Below are positions 1 to 5,089 of a DNA stretch of 5,089 nucleotides, piece after piece. The stretch comes from Clostridia bacterium (GTDB taxonomy: Bacteria; Bacillota; Clostridia; UBA1381). The stretch is taken from NCBI GenBank assembly GCA_900770405.1, contig CAAGKL010000040.1, forward strand, positions 1 through 5,089, given 5' to 3'. Both the position numbers and the translations under genes were made by a program. Within the stretch, counting starts at the first letter, position 1, and each line of letters opens with the position of its first letter. The notes under the pieces are model-generated. The model did no database searches, was not told where the DNA came from, and worked only from the letters and a program-made list of their open reading frames with translations.

Positions 1-1259
1 CTTGATTTGGAAAAGGGCGAGATGACGGTGCGTGAGCTTATTGCACTGACGGAAAATGCCTATGGCGGCGAGGTTACTACAGGGCGGCATTTCCCGCGGC
101 GAAGTACAACGAGACAAAGCACGTCTGGACCTTCCCGTCCGGGGCGAAGATATATTTTCGCTCTATGGCGCACAAGAACAGCTATCTGCAGTATCAGGGG
201 CTATCCTTTGAGTACATAGGCTTTGACGAGCTGACGCACTTTACCCGCGAGGAATACGAGTATTTATTATCGCGAAACCGTGCGAACGGTCCGGGCGTGC
301 GGGTATACATAAGAGCGACGGCAAACCCCGGCGGTATCGGGCACGGGTGGGTGAAGGAAAGATTTATCGACGCGCTCGAGCCGAGGGTCGCAAAGGAGTT
401 CGAGGCGGAGGTGAGAACGCCGGACGGGAAGGCTGTAAAGACTAAGAAAACCCGCGTATTTATACCGGCATCGGTATTTGACAACAGGATACTGATGGAA
501 AACGACCCCGGATATATCGGCAACCTTGCAGCGATGCCGGAGGCGGAGAAAAAGGCGCTGCTCTACGGCGACTGGAACAGCTTTTCGGGGCAGGTGTTCA
601 CCGAGTGGCGTGACAGGCGCGAGGGGTACAAGACGGGGCTTTCGACGCACGTTATCGAGCCTTTTAAGATACCGGGGCACTGGACGCGGTACCGCGCGTA
701 CGATTTCGGTTACACAAAGCCCTATGCGGTATTATGGTTTGCCATAGACGAGGACGGGCGGGCGTATTTATACCGCGAGCTCTACGGAGCGGCGGGGGCG
801 AACATCGGAGTGCGCGAGGACGCATCGGCGCAGGCGGTGCGGGTGCGCGAGATTGAGGAGCAGACCGAGGCGGGGCGCGAGATTTTCGGTGTGGCAGACC
901 CGGCTATATGGGACGAGTCGCGCGGGAAGGCGAACAGGATTATATCCTTATTTGAGAAGGAGGGGATATATTTCGACAAAGCCGACAACAGGCGGTTATC
1001 CGGGAAGATGCAGGTGCACAACCGGCTCAAATTCGACAGCGAGGCAAAGCCGGGGCTTTATGTGTTTTCGACCTGTGTGAACACGATCCGCACCATACCG
1101 ACCCTGATTTACTCGCAGAAGAACGTCGAGGACGTGGACACCGACTGCGAAGATCACATCTATGACGCCCTTCGGTATTTTCTGATGTGCTGTCCGATTT
1201 CTGCGCCGAGAGCGGAGAAGGAGGATATGAGGAAATGGACACCGCTGGGGTGGTATTAA
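1..1259 (+). CDS. terL: Phage terminase large subunit (TerL), 5'-partial, apparent frameshift near base 72
   Basis: Motor and nuclease that cuts concatemeric phage DNA and pumps it into the prohead through the portal. The second half of the ATPase domain is visible: a Walker B-type motif IGFDELTH (Asp codon 225-227, Glu next) and a coupling motif ATANPGG (codons about 315-335). It is followed by an RNase H-fold nuclease with three expected acidic residues: YDFG (Asp at 702), ADPA (Asp at 897) and YDALRYF (Asp at 1164). Bases 165-1259 form one open frame of 364 codons, but ATG165 has no ribosome binding site and the same frame upstream still reads TerL-like (AAKYNETKHVWTFPSG from base 96). Before about base 72 that frame becomes implausible, while frame 1 reads DLEKGEMTVRELIALTENAYGG. 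Restoring one G in the G-run at 72-73 joins the two as ...AYGGEGYYRAAFPAAKYNE. The Walker A motif and true start lie outside the window. TerL identity is nearly certain; the frameshift is an inference. Confidence 0.93.
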
Positions 1260-1273
1260 CGCGCGAAATAAGC
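1257..1273 (+). repeat. Left terminal inverted repeat of the 256-bp element
   Basis: TAACGCGCGAAATAAGC. The reverse complement of the right end is TAACGCGTGAAAGAAGC, so 15 of 17 positions match. The first three bases are the terL stop codon. Confidence 0.65.
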
Positions 1274-1281
1274 GGCGCATA

Positions 1282-1338
1282 GCACCCTTCGCAAGTACTC
1301 GGCGTACCCGATGTACGCCGTCGTACTTTTTGCGGTGC
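1282..1338 (+). terminator. Long imperfect hairpin after terL; possible intrinsic terminator
   Basis: The core stem is CGGCGTAC (1300-1307) with GTACGCCG (1313-1320) around a 5-base loop. GTAC (1295-1298) with GTAC (1323-1326) extends it, and TTTTT follows at 1327-1331. Beyond that, CGCAA (1290-1294) pairs with TTGCG (1330-1334) and GCAC (1282-1285) with GTGC (1335-1338). On the + strand, the 12-bp stem plus five Ts could end terL transcription. It equally looks like an internal stem of the palindromic element, and the T tract is short and followed by GCGG, so terminator function is uncertain. Confidence 0.45.
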
Positions 1339-1428
1339 TCGTCCAAATGAGGAGAATTAAGGAAACAATCGGCAAAGCCGATTACTAATTCGGCTAATCA
1401 AATCAAAGATTTGAAGCCTCATTGAGCA
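1336..1428. repeat. Nested multi-stem palindrome inside the element
   Basis: An outer stem is formed by TGCTC (1336-1340) and AATGAGG (1346-1352) pairing with the continuous 12-base block CCTCATTGAGCA (1417-1428). It encloses two tight hairpins, each with an AAA loop: AATCGGC/GCCGATT (1367-1373 with 1377-1383) and TCAAATC/GATTTGA (1398-1404 with 1408-1414). AGCCGA at 1376-1381 can alternatively pair with TCGGCT at 1390-1395, so two mutually exclusive folds are possible. Confidence 0.6.
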
Positions 1429-1441
1429 GCACCCATATCAA

Positions 1442-1472
1442 AACGCTCCAAATCTATGATTTGGCAAGCGTT
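1442..1472. repeat. Third hairpin of the element
   Basis: AACGCT (1442-1447) and CCAAATC (1448-1454) pair with GATTTGG (1458-1464) and AGCGTT (1467-1472). The loop is TAT and there is one CA bulge, giving 13 base pairs in total. The core CAAATC/GATTTG is the same as in the hairpin at 1398-1414, so the two may have arisen by duplication within the element. Confidence 0.65.
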
Positions 1473-1495
1473 GACGATTAAAGGGCACTCTGCTT

Positions 1496-1512
1496 GCTTC
1501 TTTCACGCGTTA
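1496..1512 (-). repeat. Right terminal inverted repeat of the 256-bp element
   Basis: GCTTCTTTCACGCGTTA, partner of the repeat at 1257-1273. It ends 15 bases before the ribosome binding site of the next gene, so an insertion here would have removed or moved any promoter or translational coupling between terL and that gene. Confidence 0.65.
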
Positions 1513-1527
1513 CACTATTGACAAAAC

Positions 1528-1534
1528 AAGGAGG
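1528..1534 (+). promoter_or_regulatory. Strong ribosome binding site
   Basis: AAGGAGG five bases upstream of ATG1540. It is close to the ideal anti-Shine-Dalgarno match and fixes the start of the following gene. Confidence 0.9.
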
Positions 1535-1539
1535 AAAAT

Positions 1540-3663
1540 ATGAGTATTTTCGATGCAAGATATGACAGGTTAAGCGAAATAAAGAAAAAAAGAGCGGCAA
1601 ATTCTCCGGCGCAGAGCGGAGAGGTTAAAGCTGCCGGGGTGAGCGGGACGGTCAAAGCCTCGCCGTTTGACGGCTACGCGGTTACGTCGCGCCCGGGGAA
1701 GAGAAATGCGCCGACGGCGGGTGCGAGCACAAATCACGCGGGGCTTGACCGCGCTATGCCGAGAGGGACGGCGCTGAAGCTGCCGATTGATGTTACATAC
1801 AACCGCAGCGGCAGCGACAAGGCACGCGGGAAGTGGATTGAGTTCAAGGACGCGGGCGGGAATATTCTGCATTATCAGCACCTGGACAGCTACGGAATAT
1901 TCAAGCCCGGGCAGAATGTGCCGGCAGGGTCGCAGATAGCGGTGTCGGGCGCGAGCGGAATCGGCACCGGTGCGCATCTGCACGAGGAGTACTGGTCACC
2001 GGACGGGCAGAACATCACGGAGAGCTACTGGAGCACAAATGCAAAGGGTGCAAAGAGCGGAGCTGCGCCCGTCGAATACAAGAAGGCGGGAGGAAACATA
2101 TTCAATGTCGGCACAAACGCCCTTGCGCGCGAGGGCAGGAGCGCACTGTCGGGGGGCTATGAAAATCTGTCGCGGTTTGAGAAGGTGCAGATGCTGAAAA
2201 ACCGCCGCAAGGAAAGAGAACGATACAACGATACGATACGCAAATATTCTTCGCCGCTCGGAAGCCGCAGGGGTCGGCGGGGAAACAAGGTCGGCGCTGC
2301 ACTCGGCGAAAAACTCGACGGTTGGGTCGGCAATGAGAACCAAAAGGCGGAGGACTACAGGCGGAGAATGTCGGACACCGCGGCATCGAGCGAGGCGCGG
2401 CTGTCGGACGAGAATTTTATGCAGGCGGCAATCGACGGCTATCAAAATGCGCGCGGGAAGGCTGAGGGCTGGGGCAACCGCAACAAGACGAACCCGCGGC
2501 AATCGCCGTATGCCAGAGGGCAAAGACGGACAAAAGAGGACAAGCTGAGCCTTGCGGAATATATGACCGACACGGAGGTATTGACGTACAGCGGACTTCT
2601 GAACACGGAGGGCGAGAAAAAGGCGGAGGAATACCTTGTGTCAATCCGCGAAAGACTGCGCAAAAGAGCCTACGAGCACAAGCAATATCCCGAGAAATTC
2701 GCGGACGCGGCAAAGACCATATATAACAATCCCTACGGTCTGCCGGAGGGGTATTATCAGAAGAAGAGCGTGTTTGATGATGTAAAGATGCCCGGAACGC
2801 TCGAGAAGGCGGAGAAGGGGGCAAAGAAGGGCGGATATATAGGGTCTGTGGTAAAGAGCACCGCGGCGGGGCTCGGGAGCGTTACCGCGTTTACACAGAC
2901 GGCGGGACAGGCGATTAAGAACAGAATTACGGGCGAATATGAGCCGGTCGACATATATTCGCCTATGTTCGACCGTGCACGCGAGCAGCAGGTGATACAA
3001 AGAGCGGCAACAGAGCGGGACACGCCCTGGGTACGGTTTTTGAAGGAGGCGGGGTTCTCGATTGCGGGAAGTCTCGCAAATGCGGCGGTCGGGGGTCCTG
3101 TAGGCGAGGGCGCGTCACTGGCGCTGATGGGCGCAAATGCCGCGGGCTCGTCGGCGCTTGACGCATCGGAGCGGGGACTTACACCCGCGCAGGCGGCAAC
3201 GCTCGGCGGCGTGAACGGCGCGCTTGAGGCGGCAACCGAGATGATACCGGTAAAAAATATATTTGCGGCGTTTAAGTCAAAGAGAGCGGGCGTGGAGCTG
3301 GCAAAGAGTATATTGCACTCGGGCTTTGAGAACGCAGAGCAGGAGGCGATAAATACACTTGCCGGCAATATTGCCGATGAGATGATTGCCGGGGACAAGA
3401 GCGAGCTTATGGAGAACGCGAGAGAGTATGCGGAAAATCTGCAGAAGGAGCGCGGACTTTCGAACGAGAAGGCAATAAGCGAGGGAATAAAGAAGGCGGC
3501 GTTTAACGCGTATATCTATGACCCGCTTTATTCGGCGCTGTCGGGCGCATTTTCGGGCGCTGTGCAGACAGGCGCAGCAGCTGCTGCCGGCAGAGCGGCG
3601 GGCGGACATATCGGACACTGTGCGCGCATATTCTGCGGGGCAGAATGCCGGAGCGGCGATTGA
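1540..3663 (+). CDS. Large polyvalent phage protein, N-terminal part: M23 peptidase plus helical and Gly/Ala-rich regions
   Basis: The 707-codon open frame starts at ATG1540 behind AAGGAGG. Residues about 37-165 form an M23 (LytM/lysostaphin-type) zinc endopeptidase that cleaves peptidoglycan cross-bridges. Zinc ligands are present as HAGLD (His66, Asp70) and HLHEE (His148), with likely catalytic His114 in YQHLD and His146. There is no signal peptide. Residues about 205-430 are very charged and helical (runs such as RRKERERYN), with a LTYSGLLNTEGEKKAEEYL block. Residues about 435-690 are rich in Gly and Ala with hydrophobic stretches, including GGVNGALEAATEMIPV and, after an acidic FENAEQEA segment, SGAFSGAVQTGAAAAA. 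That layout recurs in giant clostridial phage virion proteins. A role in DNA ejection or membrane contact is inferred. True coding appears to leave this frame at the GGG at 3600-3602. The last 20 or so residues (GGHIGHCARIFC...) look unnatural, so the protein probably continues in the next frame. Confidence 0.85.
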   Translation: MSIFDARYDRLSEIKKKRAANSPAQSGEVKAAGVSGTVKASPFDGYAVTSRPGKRNAPTAGASTNHAGLDRAMPRGTALKLPIDVTYNRSGSDKARGKWIEFKDAGGNILHYQHLDSYGIFKPGQNVPAGSQIAVSGASGIGTGAHLHEEYWSPDGQNITESYWSTNAKGAKSGAAPVEYKKAGGNIFNVGTNALAREGRSALSGGYENLSRFEKVQMLKNRRKERERYNDTIRKYSSPLGSRRGRRGNKVGAALGEKLDGWVGNENQKAEDYRRRMSDTAASSEARLSDENFMQAAIDGYQNARGKAEGWGNRNKTNPRQSPYARGQRRTKEDKLSLAEYMTDTEVLTYSGLLNTEGEKKAEEYLVSIRERLRKRAYEHKQYPEKFADAAKTIYNNPYGLPEGYYQKKSVFDDVKMPGTLEKAEKGAKKGGYIGSVVKSTAAGLGSVTAFTQTAGQAIKNRITGEYEPVDIYSPMFDRAREQQVIQRAATERDTPWVRFLKEAGFSIAGSLANAAVGGPVGEGASLALMGANAAGSSALDASERGLTPAQAATLGGVNGALEAATEMIPVKNIFAAFKSKRAGVELAKSILHSGFENAEQEAINTLAGNIADEMIAGDKSELMENAREYAENLQKERGLSNEKAISEGIKKAAFNAYIYDPLYSALSGAFSGAVQTGAAAAAGRAAGGHIGHCARIFCGAECRSGD

Positions 3664-4756
3664 CAAGCTGGGCTACAAGGTTGAGCTGACGGATAATGCG
3701 GAGCTTGACGGAAAGGTGGACAAGAAAAAGGGGATAGTATACTTCAATCCCGAGGGTACGGATTTTAAACAGACGGTCAAGCACGAGATATCGCATATGG
3801 TGGAGAATAACGAGAAATACACGAGGTTCAAGAGCTTTGTCAAAGAGGAGATGCCCGGGGCGTACAGGGCTTGCGAGCGGCGCGTGGTTGACAGATTGGC
3901 GCGCGTGAACGAATGGAGAGAGCAGAGAGGACTTAAAAAATACAAGACGGACGCGGAGACGATTGAGGCGGAGACATTCGCGGAGCTTGCGGAGGTTTTG
4001 AAGTCCGACAGGCTTATACGCAGGTTTGCGCTCGGGTCTGATATGCCGAAAACGATGCGTGTTATTGAATTTGCGCGCGACGCATCGGCGCGGCTTTCCG
4101 AAAAGCTCGGCACGGACGGCGGCTGGGGCACGGCGGCACGCAAATGGGCGGCGGCGCTGTCCGAGGCGCAGGCGGACGAGAGCGGGGTGCGAAATAAGAT
4201 TGCGTACACCGAGAACAACACGCCGGTTGTCGTGGTCGAGGAGGACATTTTAAAGGGTGTACCCAAAGAGGACTGGGCGAAAAAGGCGCGCGAGGCTTTG
4301 CGGAATTTTGCGGGCGGTATTGATGTCGGCGGTAGGATTATCAATGTGACAAAGAACACTCGAAGAGAGTATACAAGTTCTAAGTACAGCAAAGTTCTTG
4401 GAAAGAACGATGAAGGCAAATATGCGGACAAGATGAGAGCAGCAAATAATGCCGATGAAATTGTGAATGGTTCGAGAGACTATATAAACGAAGCCCCAAA
4501 ACACACGAGAAAAGACGGTATAAGGCAGTTTGCACGCGGCAATGTATTAATGGAAATCGGTGGCAGAAAATACAGTGCTGAGGTTGTTATTGGGACTAAT
4601 GGTGAAAATAGGCAGGTTTTGTATGATGTAGTTAGTGTGAAAAATGCTGAATTTACAAAAAAATCAGCAGCCAGGGTAGACGGGCAATCTGAACATCAGA
4701 CACCTATCAGGACCTTTGCTGCTGACACTGACAGTGTACCAAAGGAGCGATTTTAA
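3602..4756 (+). CDS. Polyvalent phage protein, continuation: HEISH zinc metallopeptidase plus LPD3/PBECR-type domain
   Basis: Continuation of the preceding protein after an apparent one-G insertion. An ATG in this frame at 3518 exists, but its first 28 or so codons read as an out-of-frame shadow of the upstream gene and no ribosome binding site precedes it. Natural sequence begins with ADISDTVRAYSAGQNAG. A zincin follows: a short beta segment (GIVYFNPEG), then KHEISHMVE with His codons at 3782 and 3794 and Glu at 3785. A downstream acidic helix, IEAETFAELAEVL (Glu at 3965 and 3971), could give the third ligand. From about 4195 comes a domain with YTENN, ADKMRAANNADEI, KHTRKDGIRQFARGNV and YSAEVVIGTN...VLYDVV. 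I recognise this pattern from phage polyvalent proteins (large polyvalent protein-associated domain LPD3 or the related PBECR nuclease group). The exact family needs a profile search. Metallopeptidase identity is strong; its substrate is unknown. Confidence 0.8.
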   Translation, partial: ADISDTVRAYSAGQNAGAAIDKLGYKVELTDNAELDGKVDKKKGIVYFNPEGTDFKQTVKHEISHMVENNEKYTRFKSFVKEEMPGAYRACERRVVDRLARVNEWREQRGLKKYKTDAETIEAETFAELAEVLKSDRLIRRFALGSDMPKTMRVIEFARDASARLSEKLGTDGGWGTAARKWAAALSEAQADESGVRNKIAYTENNTPVVVVEEDILKGVPKEDWAKKAREALRNFAGGIDVGGRIINVTKNTRREYTSSKYSKVLGKNDEGKYADKMRAANNADEIVNGSRDYINEAPKHTRKDGIRQFARGNVLMEIGGRKYSAEVVIGTNGENRQVLYDVVSVKNAEFTKKSAARVDGQSEHQTPIRTFAADTDSVPKERF

Positions 4757-4865
4757 GAAAAAGCTCGACCGTGATGTCAAAAGCGGCAAGCTTGCGGTGG
4801 AGGACAAAGATCACCGCAATAGAAAAGGCACCTCTCTCTCACAATTTTTTACAATACCATTTTAA
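4752..4865 (+). CDS. Probable C-terminal tail of the polyvalent protein, in a third frame
   Basis: The frame ending at 4756 stops right after VPKERF. If one T of the TTTT at 4751-4754 is removed, the reading becomes VPKERFKKKLDRDVKSG and continues about 38 residues, as a charged helix and then a hydrophobic end, to TAA at 4863-4865. With the break at 3600-3602 also repaired, bases 1540-4865 minus two bases is exactly 1108 codons including stop. I do not recognise a domain in the tail, and its last dozen residues (SLSQFFTIPF) could themselves be out of frame. Confidence 0.5.
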   Translation, partial: FKKKLDRDVKSGKLAVEDKDHRNRKGTSLSQFFTIPF

Positions 4866-4989
4866 GCGGTCTTTCACGGAATATACTCGTAACACAGGAC
4901 ATTCTGAATACTGCAAAAAGAAATAATAAAAAAATAATCAGTATGGACGGTGAGTTGTGAAAGCTATCCGCATACTGATTAAAGGCAAT
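4866..4989. other. Non-coding AT-rich spacer
   Basis: No ORF with credible codon structure on either strand. The stretch is AT-rich compared with the phage genes and ends in the inverted repeat at 4935-4981. It may contain the phage-host boundary. I see no integrase, excisionase or insertion sequence remnant. Confidence 0.4.
4928..4981 (-). terminator. Second (distal) intrinsic terminator, leftward
   Basis: Perfect 11-bp inverted repeat TAATCAGTATG (4935-4945) and CATACTGATTA (4971-4981) with a 25-base interior. Seven As at 4928-4934 read as a T tract directly after the stem on the - strand. There is no T tract on the + strand side. It lies 8 bases beyond the tRNA-proximal terminator, forming a tandem pair. 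The long loop is unusual for a terminator. Confidence 0.6.
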
Positions 4990-5041
4990 AAAAAACCGAG
5001 AGCGTTTATAGAACATCTCAAATCCTATAAGAACTCTCGGT
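4990..5041 (-). terminator. Intrinsic terminator of tRNA-Met, leftward
   Basis: ACCGAGAG (4995-5002) pairs with CTCTCGGT (5034-5041), and TTATAG on the inner left pairs with CTATAA on the inner right after a small internal loop. Read on the - strand, the stem follows the tRNA CCA end by one base and is followed by TTTTTT (4990-4995), the standard layout of a Rho-independent terminator. Confidence 0.85.
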
Positions 5042-5042
5042 A

Positions 5043-5089
5043 TGGTAGCGGTAAGTGGATTTGAACCACTGACACTGCGGGTATGAACC
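5043..5089 (-). tRNA. tRNA-Met (anticodon CAU), 3' part, runs off the window
   Basis: On the - strand the end is CCA (5045-5043), discriminator A, and acceptor 3' strand TACCGCT (5053-5047). The T arm is AGTGG / TTCAAAT / CCACT (5070-5054). The variable loop is GTGTC, and the anticodon 3' stem CCGCA follows loop TTCATAC (5087-5081), with anticodon CAT at 5085-5083. The loop and the adjoining GG match elongator tRNA-Met as seen in clostridia. The initiator (three G-C pairs beside a CTCATAA loop) fits less well, and tRNA-Ile2 (CAU, modified) cannot be fully excluded without the 5' half. CCA is encoded in the gene. Confidence 0.9.

Larger units (their letters stand above)
1257..1512. mobile_element. 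MITE-like 256-bp palindromic element with terminal inverted repeats
   Basis: The non-coding gap after terL is bounded by an inverted repeat: TAACGCGCGAAATAAGC at 1257-1273 and GCTTCTTTCACGCGTTA at 1496-1512, matching at 15 of 17 positions. Similarity continues more weakly inward (GCATAGCACCC on the left against GGGCACTCTGC on the right). Between the ends are several perfect stems (listed separately), so nearly the whole segment can fold on either strand. It is richer in AT than both flanking genes and has no credible ORF. Short length, terminal inverted repeats and no transposase fit a miniature inverted-repeat element or a dispersed intergenic palindrome. A structured RNA is the main alternative. 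I see no convincing target-site duplication (flanks GGTAT and CACTA). The left end supplies the TAA of terL, so insertion may have set the C-terminus of that gene. Confidence 0.6.

Noticed and set aside
996..1346. Minus-strand frame spanning the inverted-repeat element and the terL 3' end
   Set aside because: It crosses from the palindromic element into the antisense of the terL nuclease domain, so it cannot be a coherent gene. Its Arg-rich sequence comes from the hairpin arms.
1260..1512. CRISPR array
   Set aside because: The repeated motifs are inverted, differ in size and lack regular spacers. They form stems, not direct repeats.
1471..1516. Possible sigma-A promoter before ATG1540 (TTGACG at 1471, TACACT at 1511)
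   Set aside because: The spacing of about 34 bases is twice the required 17, and no better -10/-35 pair is present. The TTGACG lies in a hairpin arm.
1250..1520. Target-site duplication flanking the 256-bp element
   Set aside because: The immediate flanks (GGTAT on the left, CACTA on the right) share at most the dinucleotide TA, too short to count as evidence.
2757..3398. Minus-strand open frame of 213 codons opposite the polyvalent gene
   Set aside because: Its Ala/Ser/Pro-rich translation is the antisense shadow of a GC-rich coding strand. It has no ribosome binding site and overlaps a well-supported gene.
3590..3663. Programmed ribosomal frameshift at 3600 instead of a mutation
   Set aside because: The needed shift is +1, and I see no slippery heptamer, rare hungry codon or stop codon at the shift site. 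The zero-frame stop is about 60 bases further on. A G-run indel is simpler.
3673..4431. Minus-strand open frame of 252 codons opposite the metallopeptidase region
   Set aside because: Low-complexity Ser/Ala/Leu translation that mirrors the HEISH coding frame. No recognisable motif or start signal.

Overview
The window looks like late-gene DNA from a prophage in a Gram-positive, probably clostridial (gut Firmicutes-type), host. The reasons are a TerL-family terminase, a very large multi-domain virion-associated ('polyvalent') protein of the kind common in clostridial phages, a strong AGGAGG ribosome binding site, and a clostridial-style elongator tRNA-Met at the right edge. This taxonomic placement is inference from sequence style only.

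Layout, left to right. Bases 1-1259 (+): the C-terminal two thirds of the phage terminase large subunit, split by an apparent single-base deletion near base 72. Its start and Walker A motif lie upstream of the window. Bases 1257-1512: no protein gene, but a compact 256-bp element bounded by 17-bp imperfect terminal inverted repeats (15/17 matches) and packed with nested hairpins. It is best read as a MITE-like insertion or a dispersed palindromic repeat. Its left repeat begins on the terminase stop codon. Bases 1528-1542: strong ribosome binding site and ATG. Bases 1540-4865 (+): one very long reading path broken into three pieces by two apparent one-base insertions in short homopolymers (GGG at 3600-3602, TTTT at 4751-4754). 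Rejoined, it gives about 1107 residues: an M23 peptidoglycan endopeptidase domain, a long basic helical region, a Gly/Ala-rich membrane-active-looking segment, an HEISH zinc metallopeptidase, and a C-terminal LPD3/PBECR-type domain. Bases 4866-4989: no gene, ending in an inverted repeat. Bases 4928-5041: two tandem intrinsic terminators pointing left. Bases 5043-5089 (-): the 3' part of tRNA-Met (CAU), running off the window.

How it fits together: TerL packages DNA into the head. The giant protein is plausibly carried in the virion, where its M23 domain could cut peptidoglycan during DNA entry and its other domains could act in the recipient cell. The usual portal and head genes are not between terL and this gene, and the window ends at a host-type tRNA. 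It could therefore be the end of a prophage integrated at tRNA-Met, or a reduced remnant. The three frame breaks are all one-base changes in homopolymers and there are no nonsense codons across more than 4 kb, so sequencing error is a serious alternative to real decay. I did not find a clear new defence system. The most unusual items are the structured 256-bp element, the two-peptidase polyvalent protein, and a base-composition break inside its C-terminal domain.
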